Below are positions 18,148 to 27,677 of a stretch of 64,000 bases of DNA, piece after piece (position 1 is the first letter of the stretch; every line of letters starts with the position of its first letter). Below the pieces are notes generated by a model that had not been told where the DNA came from, did not search any database, and saw only the letters and a list, made by a program, of their open reading frames with translations. Source of the DNA: Solidesulfovibrio magneticus RS-1 (GTDB lineage: Bacteria; Desulfobacterota; Desulfovibrionia; Desulfovibrionales; Desulfovibrionaceae); assembly GCF_000010665.1 (NCBI RefSeq), contig NC_012796.1, positions 744,001 to 808,000 of the forward strand, given 5' to 3'. The position numbers and the translations under genes are program-made.

Positions 18148-19716
18148 ATGGTTTTTCGCAAAGGTCCGCTTGGTCGCGACGTCAAGCTTCGCGGCAGTGT
18201 GCTGTTCGTGGTGATCGGCGCGATTGTCGTGATGAGCGTCATTGGCGCGGCAATGTCACGGTTGCAAGGGGCCGGAACAGGGACGGAAGTTCAGGAGAAT
18301 AGGATTGATGATGCCTATTACGCCGCTATTTCCGGGATAAACTATGTGGCCGCAAGAATAACGTCGGCAATGAATGATCCCGAAGCTTCAGGTTGGAATT
18401 TGTTAAGTCTTAACGGGACATACACTATTAATGCCGGGCAGCAATTTGAACTGGCAATAACAAAGGGTAGTGGGACAGATTATAATATTCAATCTCGCGG
18501 GATTATGCTCACTTCAGGTTCTTCAAAGCAGACAAATTGTATTTTGAAAACCACAAAGACCTATTCCTGGGTGCCGCCGACACCTCCAGAAACTCCTCCG
18601 AATCTTGGCAGCTATAACTTCGTCAACCCTTCCAATCGGCCCAATTATGCCGCCTATGCTGCTGATGACAAGCGCACCTATCCCACAGGGACGGATACGG
18701 GCGACATCATCACTCGAAATATTGTTGTCGGAAAAGACTATTATTACGGTTTCGGGAATGTGTGGTTTGCCGGCACCAATACCGGCTACAGCGTTGATGG
18801 CGTCAGTTCATTTGGCAAGGGAATACGCATGTTCTTGACGTTTAAATTTTTGACGACTGTTGGCGATGGTTTCACTGTAGCTATTTTAAATGGCTCTCAG
18901 AATAATTATTTGTCGTCAGGAGGCGACTCTGCGGAAGGCGGCTTGCTGGGATATGCCGGGGATTCTCGCGTCTATAATTCCAACGATGGCGGATTTGCTT
19001 CAACGATACTCGAATATGTTGACAAGAGCGGTTATGCTAAGGGTTTGAATCCTCCAAAGTTTGCCGTTGAAATAGATACCTATACAAACAAGTCGGACGA
19101 CAGCAAGTGGAACCCCTCGGCGAAGAAAGCCAGTTGCACTGACGATAATGCTTTTATGAACGATTTGACCTATGGTTCCAAAAAACACCACGTGGGCATC
19201 ATGTATTGGGGGGACGACACCGCCTATCTGCGGAAGACATGCCCCGGCCCGGGGGACGGCTTCAAGGGTAACGTCAAACGCTATACAGATGTAAGACATG
19301 GGTCAGAGGACAACGCGCCGAATAGTCCCAACAGCCAGATGCAATACATCGACGATTTCGTCGTCGGGCGGACGTATTTTTTAAGAATGGACGTGCTTAA
19401 GTCCGGCGCGACGGCCACGATCAAAAGCTTTGTCGGCACGTGTAAAGGCAATGACTTGAATACAAGCTGCGTCAATGAAGTCTATGGAACAACCACGGCA
19501 AATCATACAGGAACGCTAAGCGATACTAAAACGGATTTCAGTTATGCCAATATAGCATCATCGCAAAATCTGACCGGTGTGACGGTCTCTGACAGTATGA
19601 CGTTCACCACAAGCGAAGCAACGGCTTTTTCAAACTTTCTCTGGGGCTTTACTAGCGGGTCGGGCGTGGCTGCCCAGCAAATAGAATTTCGAAACATAAG
19701 TATGTCTTTTAGATAA
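18148..19716 (+). CDS. pilin-like protein with C-terminal L-type (legume) lectin domain
   Basis: 522 residues. The N-terminus (RGSVLFVVIGAIVVMSVIGA) resembles PilX/GspK-like minor pilins without the FTLIE motif. Residues ~155-520 form an L-type lectin-like domain: loop-A Asp240 (GDGFTVAI), loop-B glycines (GGLLGYAG, ~264-271), and the metal site AVEIDTYTNKSDD with E308, D310, N314 and D317/318, plus His347/348 in HHVGIMYW. These are the Mn/Ca and sugar-pocket positions of legume lectins. It begins 17 bp after the third minor pilin and ends the AT-rich part of the operon. The likely role is a sugar-binding adhesin at the pilus tip. Confidence 0.8.
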   Translation: MVFRKGPLGRDVKLRGSVLFVVIGAIVVMSVIGAAMSRLQGAGTGTEVQENRIDDAYYAAISGINYVAARITSAMNDPEASGWNLLSLNGTYTINAGQQFELAITKGSGTDYNIQSRGIMLTSGSSKQTNCILKTTKTYSWVPPTPPETPPNLGSYNFVNPSNRPNYAAYAADDKRTYPTGTDTGDIITRNIVVGKDYYYGFGNVWFAGTNTGYSVDGVSSFGKGIRMFLTFKFLTTVGDGFTVAILNGSQNNYLSSGGDSAEGGLLGYAGDSRVYNSNDGGFASTILEYVDKSGYAKGLNPPKFAVEIDTYTNKSDDSKWNPSAKKASCTDDNAFMNDLTYGSKKHHVGIMYWGDDTAYLRKTCPGPGDGFKGNVKRYTDVRHGSEDNAPNSPNSQMQYIDDFVVGRTYFLRMDVLKSGATATIKSFVGTCKGNDLNTSCVNEVYGTTTANHTGTLSDTKTDFSYANIASSQNLTGVTVSDSMTFTTSEATAFSNFLWGFTSGSGVAAQQIEFRNISMSFR

Positions 19717-19875
19717 ATAGAGGTGTGTATATTGATGAGATAGGCTATTCTATGTAGCGGCAAATGTATTATATTGCGAAATACGATAAATTATGTAGAG
19801 TGCTGCATCGGAAATAAGGCGGCTTTCCTGTCGTATTTGTGATCTGGTGAGCCAAGCCGCCTGGGGTGATGCAGC
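19717..19875 (+). other. AT-rich gap between the two lectin-pilin genes
   Basis: 159 bp without a gene. The first half is AT-rich and may hold a promoter. A GGCGGCTT / AAGCCGCC inverted repeat spans about 19826-19863 with a long loop. GGGGTGAT at 19863-19870 is the only ribosome-site-like sequence before the TTG start of the next gene. Confidence 0.4.
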
Positions 19876-21276
19876 TTGGCGTTTCAAGCCCCTGGACATA
19901 TTTTTCGGACACGTGCTGGTCAGTATCCTGAAACCGGCGGCTCCCTTCTTTATGTCATCCTCGCCATAACGCTCCTCGCCGCCCTGTCTGCCTCCGTCGC
20001 CAAGTTCTATTCCAGCACGCTTTCCACCTCCCTTGCCGGCGTTCAAGACATTCGCGCCTATTACCTTGCGCTGTCCGGCCTGAATTTCTGGTCAGCCGGG
20101 AAAACAGGCACCTACTCCTTAACCGGCGGCACGTTTACCCTTGCCCAGTCCGGGCCAGACGCCCAGGGCTTTTACACTGTCACCAGCCTGGGACGCACTG
20201 CCGATAACGCCAATTGCCGCCTGACCGCCAAACGCCAATCCACCAAGCCCATCACCTTCGACGACGACATCAAAGACTTCATTCTGCCGGTTTTCGGCAA
20301 AACCGCCAATTCCAAATACGCCGTCCTGGTCTTTGACAAGGACATGCCCGACGCCCAAAGCGGCTGGTCTGAAGCGGAGTGGGCCACGCTGTGGACCGCC
20401 AACGCCAATCGCTATGCCGGCGGCTGGGTGCGGCTGGGGGGCAATGCCACCGACACCAACGGCGCCATCTGGTATGGCGGCGATTACGGCGCCTGTTCGG
20501 CGACCCCTTGCCAAAGCGGCGCTTGCAGGGACGGCGCTTGCACCTTGGGCAAAGGGCTGCGCGCCTTTTTCCGCTTCACATTTTCCTGCTATGACGGTTC
20601 CGTCGATTCCACGTCCTGCGCTGACGGCTACACCTTTGCCGTCATATCCGCCGGCAACAATGCGGCGACAGCTTCCGGCGGCCCGGCTTCAGGGTCCTTG
20701 GGCGAACTGCTCGGCTACGCCGGACCCGGCCCCTCGGGCACAGGCATTGCCCCGCCAAAACTGGCCGTCGAGGTGGACACCTACCCCAACAAGGGGAATG
20801 GCAAAGAGACCGAAACCGGCAACCGCCATGATGCTGGAAACGAAAACCATGTCGCCGTGGTCTACTGGGGCGACGATTTTGGGCGAAACGCCAGCTACGA
20901 CGACAATGCCCACGGTGTCGGCGATAACCCGACCGCGGGCTCGACCGGCTACGTCGCCAAGGCCAAGGCCGCTTCCGGCCCCAACTGGCTGGAGGATGGC
21001 GAAGCCCATGCCCTGCGCCTGGAGCTGCATCGCACTGGCGAGGGCGCGGCCAGCGGCACGTACCGCGTCAAGGTGTGGGTCGATCCCAAGGCTTCCGGCC
21101 GAGACGACGTCACCGCCGATTATGCCGCCGAATCGCCGCTTCTGGACCACACCACGACCCTTGCCGGCCGATACAACACCGGCCTGGACGTCATTCGATT
21201 CGGCTGGACCGAAGGCACGGGCGGCGCGGTCCAGACGGTGGCGGTCTACGATTTTTCCCTGGACTTCCGGCGCTGA
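19876..21276 (+). CDS. second pilin-like / L-type lectin fusion (TTG start)
   Basis: 466 residues, paralogous to the preceding lectin-pilin. A pilin-like helix (GGSLLYVILAITLLAALSAS) is followed by a region with clustered Cys (CSATPCQSGACRDGAC) and a lectin domain with Asp250 (ADGYTFAVI), LGELLGYAG, the metal site LAVEVDTYPN (E299, D301, N305) and NHVAVVYW (His325). A stop codon lies at 19867 in frame and no ATG or GTG precedes the hydrophobic helix, so TTG 19876 with GGGGTGAT 5 nt upstream is the only workable start. The codon use is GC-rich, unlike its sister gene. Confidence 0.78.
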   Translation: MAFQAPGHIFRTRAGQYPETGGSLLYVILAITLLAALSASVAKFYSSTLSTSLAGVQDIRAYYLALSGLNFWSAGKTGTYSLTGGTFTLAQSGPDAQGFYTVTSLGRTADNANCRLTAKRQSTKPITFDDDIKDFILPVFGKTANSKYAVLVFDKDMPDAQSGWSEAEWATLWTANANRYAGGWVRLGGNATDTNGAIWYGGDYGACSATPCQSGACRDGACTLGKGLRAFFRFTFSCYDGSVDSTSCADGYTFAVISAGNNAATASGGPASGSLGELLGYAGPGPSGTGIAPPKLAVEVDTYPNKGNGKETETGNRHDAGNENHVAVVYWGDDFGRNASYDDNAHGVGDNPTAGSTGYVAKAKAASGPNWLEDGEAHALRLELHRTGEGAASGTYRVKVWVDPKASGRDDVTADYAAESPLLDHTTTLAGRYNTGLDVIRFGWTEGTGGAVQTVAVYDFSLDFRR

Positions 21277-21317
21277 CGCGGGTTGCCAAACGCCGCCAGA
21301 GTGCGCACAATCGGCCC

Positions 21318-21869
21318 ATGCCAGTCCTGTTTGCCGCGTTGCTGCTGCTGTGCTGTCTGTCCGGCCAGGCCCGGGCCGGCGACGCCATCTATCAGTATCG
21401 CGACGCCAAGGGTGCGATCCACCTGAGCAACCGCAAGCTCGACGACAAGTTTCAGCCCTTTGACTACATGCGCCTGCCGGCCGGCACGGACCAGTCCAAG
21501 ATCTATCCGTTCATCCGTTACTACTGCCGCCGCCACGGCCTGGACCCCGAGCTGGTGCGGGCCATGGTGGAGGTGGAGTCGGGCTTTGCCGTGCGCGCCG
21601 TGTCGCCTAAGGGCGCGGCCGGACTCATGCAGATCATGCCCGGGACCGGGCGCGATCTGGGGCTGGCCGACGCCTTTGACGGCGCGAACAACCTGGAAGC
21701 CGGCATCCGCTACATGCGCGCCCTGATGGACGCCTACGGCGACGTACGCCTGGCCCTGGCCGCCTACAACGCCGGCCCCGGGCGGGTCAAAAAGGGCGGA
21801 ACCGTGCCGGACATTCCCGAGACCCAGGCCTACGTGGAGAAGGTCCTGGCCCGGCGCGGCGCGCGGTAG
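21318..21869 (+). CDS. periplasmic lytic transglycosylase (SLT family)
   Basis: 183 residues. A signal peptide ends near ARAGDA. A short YQYRDAKGAIHLSNR segment (DUF4124-like) precedes the SLT lysozyme-like domain with the catalytic Glu in VEVESGF (~87), GLMQIMP and AYNAGPGRV. The enzyme cuts glycan strands between MurNAc and GlcNAc. It starts 42 bp after the second lectin-pilin, so it probably opens peptidoglycan for the pilus machine. Confidence 0.88.
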   Translation: MPVLFAALLLLCCLSGQARAGDAIYQYRDAKGAIHLSNRKLDDKFQPFDYMRLPAGTDQSKIYPFIRYYCRRHGLDPELVRAMVEVESGFAVRAVSPKGAAGLMQIMPGTGRDLGLADAFDGANNLEAGIRYMRALMDAYGDVRLALAAYNAGPGRVKKGGTVPDIPETQAYVEKVLARRGAR

Positions 21870-22056
21870 CGCCCAAGGCGACAACCGCGCGGCGGCTTGC
21901 ATCCTGCCAGACAAAGCGCCTCGCCCCAGGGAGAGTGCGCGCCGCCGCCGCGCCCTTGACCGGCGGCCCGAACTCGGCCACCAAGGAAGCATCCGGTAGC
22001 GGAGGGGTCCGCGCCGCCGGCAACGCCGCCTCGGCGGCAAACTTCAGGAGGCTGTA

Positions 22057-22401
22057 ATGGTTGTGAATTGGCAGGAATCCCTGGGCGAGGCCGTCAAGGC
22101 GCTTGGCGCGCTGGCCAAGGGCAATCCCGGCATCATGGACGGATATAAAGCCCTGGACGGCGCCGGCAGCGCCCATGGCGCTTTGGACCTCAAGACGCGT
22201 GAGCTCATCAGTCTGGCCGTGGCCGCCACGACCCGCTGCGACACCTGCATCGCCGTGCACGCCAAGGCCGCCGCCGAGGCCGGCGCGTCCCGCGAGGAAC
22301 TCCTCGAAGCCCTGGCCGTGGCCATCACCCTCAACACCGGCGCGGCCTTCGTCTATTCGTCGCGCATCCTCGAAGCCTACGACACGTTCTCAAAAAAATA
22401 G
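22057..22401 (+). CDS. AhpD-like carboxymuconolactone decarboxylase family protein
   Basis: 114 residues, all-helical. It has the redox motif CDTCIAVHAK (CxxC...H), typical of AhpD-like CMD proteins that act as disulfide reductases or peroxidase partners. RELISLAVAAT is the usual preceding helix. AGGAGG lies upstream. In an anaerobe a peroxide-defence role is likely, but no partner gene is adjacent. The 187 bp before it shows no feature. Confidence 0.85.
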   Translation: MVVNWQESLGEAVKALGALAKGNPGIMDGYKALDGAGSAHGALDLKTRELISLAVAATTRCDTCIAVHAKAAAEAGASREELLEALAVAITLNTGAAFVYSSRILEAYDTFSKK

Positions 22402-22411
22402 GCGCAGCCCC

Positions 22412-22441
22412 GGCGGCGGCCCGCTGCGGCGGGCCGCCGCC
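22412..22441. terminator. GC hairpin after the AhpD-like gene
   Basis: A perfect 12-bp stem (22412-22423 with 22430-22441), loop CTGCGG, begins 10 bp past the stop. No T-run follows, so termination efficiency is uncertain. Confidence 0.45.
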
Positions 22442-22497
22442 ATGGACAAACGGACCGGAACATGGTTTTGTCTCGGCCTTCACATTCGGAGGCGAGA

Positions 22498-22983
22498 ATG
22501 AAGGCCCACTCGGTGTTTGCCGCCCTTATGCTCATCCTTTCCCTGTCCCTTGGCGGTTGCGCCGGCTTCGGCCAGGGCAAGGCCGAAGACATGGCCAAGG
22601 CTTCGGCAGCCATGCCTTTGAACGTCGACAACGTGTCCATGGTGCGCGCCGCCGTGGCCGGAGCCAAGGCCAAGGCTCCCCGGGCCGAAACCCGTGACGA
22701 CTACGTCCGGCTGGCCCGGACCGTCTACGTCGCGCCCTGGGCCGCCGGCCACAACGCCGCCGCCACCACCGAAGTCGCCCTGGCCCAGGCCAAGGCCGGC
22801 AATCAGGCCGCCCGGGACTACCTCACCATCATGGTCTACGACATCCAGCTCCAGACGGCCATGGAAGGCACGAGCCTTTCCACCGAAGATTGGCACGCCG
22901 TCTACGTCGGCTCGGGCATCATGACCGAGGCCGCTTACGCCGCCTACGTCGACATGGCCCGGGGCGGCAAGGTGCTGCCCTAA
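22498..22983 (+). CDS. small lipoprotein of unknown function
   Basis: 161 residues. A lipoprotein signal (MLILSLSLGGC) puts the mature protein on an envelope membrane. The rest is helical with SSIMVYDIQ-like and DWHAVYVGSGIMTEAAYAAY stretches; I recognise no family. The ATG at 22498 has GGAGGCGA upstream; an earlier in-frame ATG at 22462 would spoil the signal peptide. It appears to be a single-gene unit. Confidence 0.7.
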   Translation: MKAHSVFAALMLILSLSLGGCAGFGQGKAEDMAKASAAMPLNVDNVSMVRAAVAGAKAKAPRAETRDDYVRLARTVYVAPWAAGHNAAATTEVALAQAKAGNQAARDYLTIMVYDIQLQTAMEGTSLSTEDWHAVYVGSGIMTEAAYAAYVDMARGGKVLP

Positions 22984-23098
22984 GGTCGCGCCCTGGATGT
23001 ACGCGAGTATTTTTTCAGGAAAATTTATAATTTGAGCGTGTTGTCCGCGAAAGGCCTTTTCGGGGAGACGACACGAGCTGCAGCAGGACGTTTGCTTC

Positions 23099-24052
23099 AT
23101 GGACATCGCGCTTTCCTCCCTGCCGCGCGCCGCGCGCACCATTGCCCTTGACGCCGCCAAGATCTGCCTGGACCTGTTCAAGGTCATGGTGCCGATCCTG
23201 ATAGGCGTCAAAATCCTCAAGGAACTCGGCTGGATCACCTATCTGGCCAAGCCGCTGGCTCCGCTGATGAGCCTGGTCGGGCTGCCGCCGGAATGCGGGC
23301 TGACCTGGGCCACGGCCATTGCCAACAATCTTTACGCCGCCCTGGCCGTCCACGCCGCCCTGGTGCCGGACATGTCGCCGCTGACCATCGCCCAGGCCAC
23401 GGTCATCGCCACCATGATGCTCATCGCCCACAACCTCTTTGTCGAGGGGGCCATCGCCAAGCGCTGCGGCGTGGGCTTCTGGGGGCAGGCCGGGCTGCGC
23501 CTTGTCTGCGCCATGGCCTGCGGCATGCTCCTCAACGCCGTTTTCAGCGCCTTTGGGCTTTTCACCGCCCCCGCGCCGCTGCTTTTCACCCCGGCCGCCG
23601 ATGATGGCAGCCTCGTCACCTGGGCCGTTGGCGAAGTCAAAAACCTCGGCATGATCTACGTGGTCATCGCCTGTCTGGTCGGGCTCATGCGGGCCCTTGA
23701 CGCCCTGGGCGTCACCCGCCTTTTCGAGGCGGCGCTCATGCCCTTTTTAAAGCTCATGGGCATCGGCGGCGGCGCGGCCACCATCACGGTCATCGGCCTG
23801 GTCATGGGCCTGGCCTACGGCGGCGGGCTCATCATGCACGACGTCCACAAGGGCAAGGTGGACCGGCGCGACGTGTTTCCGGCCATCAGCCTCATGAGCC
23901 TGTCCCACGCCATCATTGAGGACACGCTTTTAATGTACCTCATCGGGGCCACCATGTGGGGCACCTTTGTCGGACGGCTGCTCTTTTCGCTGCTGGTGGT
24001 GGCGGCGCTTTCTCGTCTGACGGCCGGTTTGGCCCGGCCCCGGCTGGCCTGA
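23099..24052 (+). CDS. nucleoside recognition (Gate) domain membrane protein
   Basis: 317 residues with about eight membrane helices. Two Gate-type repeats are visible, with FKVMVPILIGVKILKELGWI and PFLKLMGIGGGAATITVIGL, and the LSHAIIEDTLL segment typical of SpmA/FeoB-Gate-like proteins. The exact substrate is unknown. A possible half-site resembling the palindromes at 32485 and 42191 (GTATTTTTTCAG at 23008) lies in the leader. Confidence 0.75.
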   Translation: MDIALSSLPRAARTIALDAAKICLDLFKVMVPILIGVKILKELGWITYLAKPLAPLMSLVGLPPECGLTWATAIANNLYAALAVHAALVPDMSPLTIAQATVIATMMLIAHNLFVEGAIAKRCGVGFWGQAGLRLVCAMACGMLLNAVFSAFGLFTAPAPLLFTPAADDGSLVTWAVGEVKNLGMIYVVIACLVGLMRALDALGVTRLFEAALMPFLKLMGIGGGAATITVIGLVMGLAYGGGLIMHDVHKGKVDRRDVFPAISLMSLSHAIIEDTLLMYLIGATMWGTFVGRLLFSLLVVAALSRLTAGLARPRLA

Positions 24053-24058
24053 GGCGCG

Positions 24059-25207
24059 GTGGCCATGACGAAACCGGCGATGGGGCGATATCTCGCCTGG
24101 CTGGCCCTGGCCGTGGGCCTGGGAGCGGCGGCGCTGGCCCTTGGCGGGGCGGTGGCCGCCTCCACCGTGGACCCGGCCTTTGAGGCGCTGGTTTCCCGTC
24201 TGGCCGCCGATGGTCTGCCCGAGGCGAAAGTCCGCCGGCTGTTTTCCCGGGCCGAGATGGCCTTTTCTCCCAAGGCCATGTCCGACAAGCTGACGGCCCT
24301 GTACATGCGCAAGTACGGCCTGCGGCTTGTGGCCGACATCCAGACGCGCCTTGCCGCCCTGGGCTGGTATCCCGGGCCGGCCGACGGCAAGCTCGACCGC
24401 ATGACCCGCTGGTCCATCAAGGCCTATCAGGCCGCCGAGGGCCTGCCCCAGCTCGGCACGGCCACGGAAACGCTCCTGGCCGAACTGAGCGCCTCGCCCA
24501 AGCACGCCCCGGCCGACCTGGCCTTCCCCCAGTTTCCCAAGGCCGAGGTCCACGACATCGTGCTCACGCCCGAGCGGCTGGCCGAGGCCCGGGAATTCTA
24601 CCAGCGCAACCGGGCCGCCCTGGCCCGGGCCCGGGAGCGGTTCGGCGTGCCCGAAGAGTACATGGTGGCGCTGTTGGCCGTGGAGACGCGGGTGGGGCGC
24701 TATCTCGGCGACGAGGTGGCGGTGGTCAATCTGGCCAGCCTGGTTGCCGGCGAGGACGTCTCGCGCTTGCCCCGGGCTTTTGCCTACGAAAAGCCGGCCC
24801 CGGACCGCCTGGCCTGGATCAAGGCCAAGGCCACGGAGAAAGGCGAATGGGCCTACGGCGAGCTGCGGGCGCTGTTGCGCTACGCCGACGCCCAGGGCAT
24901 TGATCCGCTGTCCATCCCCGGGTCCATCTACGGGGCCATCGGCATCTGCCAGTTCATGCCGTCCAATGCCCTCAAGTACGCCGTGGACGGCAACGGCGAC
25001 GGCAAGGCTGATCTCTTTGATCCCGACGACGCCGTGGCCAGCCTGGGCAACATCCTGCGGGCCATGGGCTGGCGGGAACCCATGTCCGAGGAGGCCATGC
25101 GCAAGGTGTTTTACGGCTACAACCACAGCCAGGTTTACGTGAACACGATCATGGACGCGGCAAGACGTTTGCGTGACGCGTCCGGCTCTGGTACGACCAA
25201 ACCATAA
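24059..25207 (+). CDS. MltB-like lytic murein transglycosylase with peptidoglycan-binding domain
   Basis: 382 residues. After a signal anchor, residues ~85-145 form a PG_binding_1 domain (VADIQTRLAALGWYPGPADG) and the rest an MltB-type catalytic domain with LLAVETRVGRYLG (catalytic Glu), IPGSIYGAIGICQFMPSN and YNHSQVYVNTIM. It cleaves peptidoglycan in the periplasm. The start is GTG 24059 (or ATG 24065), 7 bp after the Gate-domain gene. Confidence 0.88.
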   Translation: MAMTKPAMGRYLAWLALAVGLGAAALALGGAVAASTVDPAFEALVSRLAADGLPEAKVRRLFSRAEMAFSPKAMSDKLTALYMRKYGLRLVADIQTRLAALGWYPGPADGKLDRMTRWSIKAYQAAEGLPQLGTATETLLAELSASPKHAPADLAFPQFPKAEVHDIVLTPERLAEAREFYQRNRAALARARERFGVPEEYMVALLAVETRVGRYLGDEVAVVNLASLVAGEDVSRLPRAFAYEKPAPDRLAWIKAKATEKGEWAYGELRALLRYADAQGIDPLSIPGSIYGAIGICQFMPSNALKYAVDGNGDGKADLFDPDDAVASLGNILRAMGWREPMSEEAMRKVFYGYNHSQVYVNTIMDAARRLRDASGSGTTKP

Positions 25208-25276
25208 TGCGGCCCCGCCTCGCGCCGCCGGCGTGGGGTCGGCGGATTGCGCGTCCGCCGGGCCGTCTGATCGGGG

Positions 25277-26128
25277 GTGCCTATGCGCGCCAAAGCCTTG
25301 TGCTGCGCCGTTTTTGCGGTCATCGGCCTTTTTCTCGACGCCTTGCCGGCCCGGGCCGCCACCATTCTCGTCTACCACAGTTTCGGCGTGCGCTCCTCCA
25401 TGTCCATCTCGCTGCCGGCCTTTGAGGCCCAGCTGGATTTCCTGGAAAAAAACGGCAACAAGGTCATCGGCGTCGATGAACTGGTCGCCACCATCGCGGC
25501 CGGGAAAAATCCCCCGGACGGCGCGGTGGTCATCGCCATTGACGACGGCTGGGCCACGGTCATGGCCGCCTTCGAGGTCTTAAAGCGCCGCAATCTGCCC
25601 TTTGTCGTGTTTCTGCCCATGGCCTACACGGCCAATCCGTATTGCAAGGTCACGCTGTCCCAGGCGGACATCGACAAGTTACGGGCCTATCCCAAGGTCG
25701 TTTTCGCCGACCACTCGTTTAGCCATTCGCCCAAGCTGGCCAAGAGCGAGGAGTTCGCCCGCGAGGACGTGCGCAAAAGCCGCGAGCGGTTCCGCCAGGT
25801 GTTGGGTTTTGACACCAAGTATTTCGCCTATCCGTACGGCGCGGTCAGCGAATCCTACACCCGGGCCCTGCGCGAGGCCGGCTACGAATATCTGTTCGTC
25901 ACCGGCGACAGTCCGGTTTCGGCCACCACCAAGGTCACGGCCATTCCGCGCATCGCCGCCAACAGGCTTTCGGTCAATGTGTTGGCTTCGGTGCTGCGCA
26001 ACCATGCCGTGCTGATGGCCAAGGCCAAGGCGACCCCGGCTCCGGCCGCCGCCGCGCCTGCTCCCGGCCCCGACCCCACCCTGGCCAGCGCCGCCCCGGC
26101 CGACCCCAGTCCACGAGCCGTGGAGTAG
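25277..26128 (+). CDS. secreted polysaccharide deacetylase (NodB domain)
   Basis: 283 residues. A signal peptide ends near PARAATILVYH. The NodB fold shows AIDDGW (metal Asp and catalytic Asp), HSFSH (two metal His) and FAYPYGAVSE. The family removes N- or O-acetyl groups from cell-wall or exopolysaccharides. The tail is Ala/Pro-rich. GTG 25277 or ATG 25283 can serve as the start. Confidence 0.87.
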   Translation: MPMRAKALCCAVFAVIGLFLDALPARAATILVYHSFGVRSSMSISLPAFEAQLDFLEKNGNKVIGVDELVATIAAGKNPPDGAVVIAIDDGWATVMAAFEVLKRRNLPFVVFLPMAYTANPYCKVTLSQADIDKLRAYPKVVFADHSFSHSPKLAKSEEFAREDVRKSRERFRQVLGFDTKYFAYPYGAVSESYTRALREAGYEYLFVTGDSPVSATTKVTAIPRIAANRLSVNVLASVLRNHAVLMAKAKATPAPAAAAPAPGPDPTLASAAPADPSPRAVE

Positions 26129-26195
26129 GGCAGGTCGGCCAGCGCGCAACGCGTCAGAGAACCACACTTTTTACTTCCTTCGCCAAAAAAGCGAA

Positions 26196-26243
26196 CCGGA
26201 CGGCCGCATTCCACGTTTCGTGGGGCGGCCGTCCGGCATTTTC
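26196..26243 (+). terminator. intrinsic terminator after the deacetylase gene
   Basis: A perfect 12-bp stem (26196-26207 with 26225-26236) contains an inner CCACG/CGTGG pair and is followed by CATTTT. It lies 67 bp past the stop. The following sequence up to 26440 shows no gene. Confidence 0.8.
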
Positions 26244-26440
26244 GGGGCGCGCAACTATTTTTGAAACTTTTTTGTTTTGCGGCGTCTGGCGGGCGTCGCA
26301 TTGCGCTTCAAGGCCGCCCGAGGCCCTTGGGAGCGTCGCTCCCGGCCTGGCGGCCAGGCGGCTAGGCCCATCAACTGGTTTTCTTGTCCCCTTTGCCACC
26401 CCCCCAACTCGGCAACTCCAGCCCCCTTTACCCCCTGTCA

Positions 26441-26484
26441 GGGAGGGTCCGGGAGGGGCTTAGCCCCTCCCGGCCGCCGGAGCA
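26441..26484. repeat. REP-like palindrome, copy 1
   Basis: An 11-bp perfect stem (26449-26459 with 26463-26473) is flanked by GGGAGGGT on one side and GGCCGCCGGAGCA on the other. Read on the minus strand it starts TGCTCCGGCGGCC, the same opening as copies at 38167 and 38425. The IS110 element begins just beyond it. Confidence 0.75.
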
Positions 26485-26516
26485 ACGGTGTTCTGAGTCA
26501 ACCGATAATCAGGGAT

Positions 26517-27675
<1,159 letters not shown>

Positions 27676-27677
27676 CC

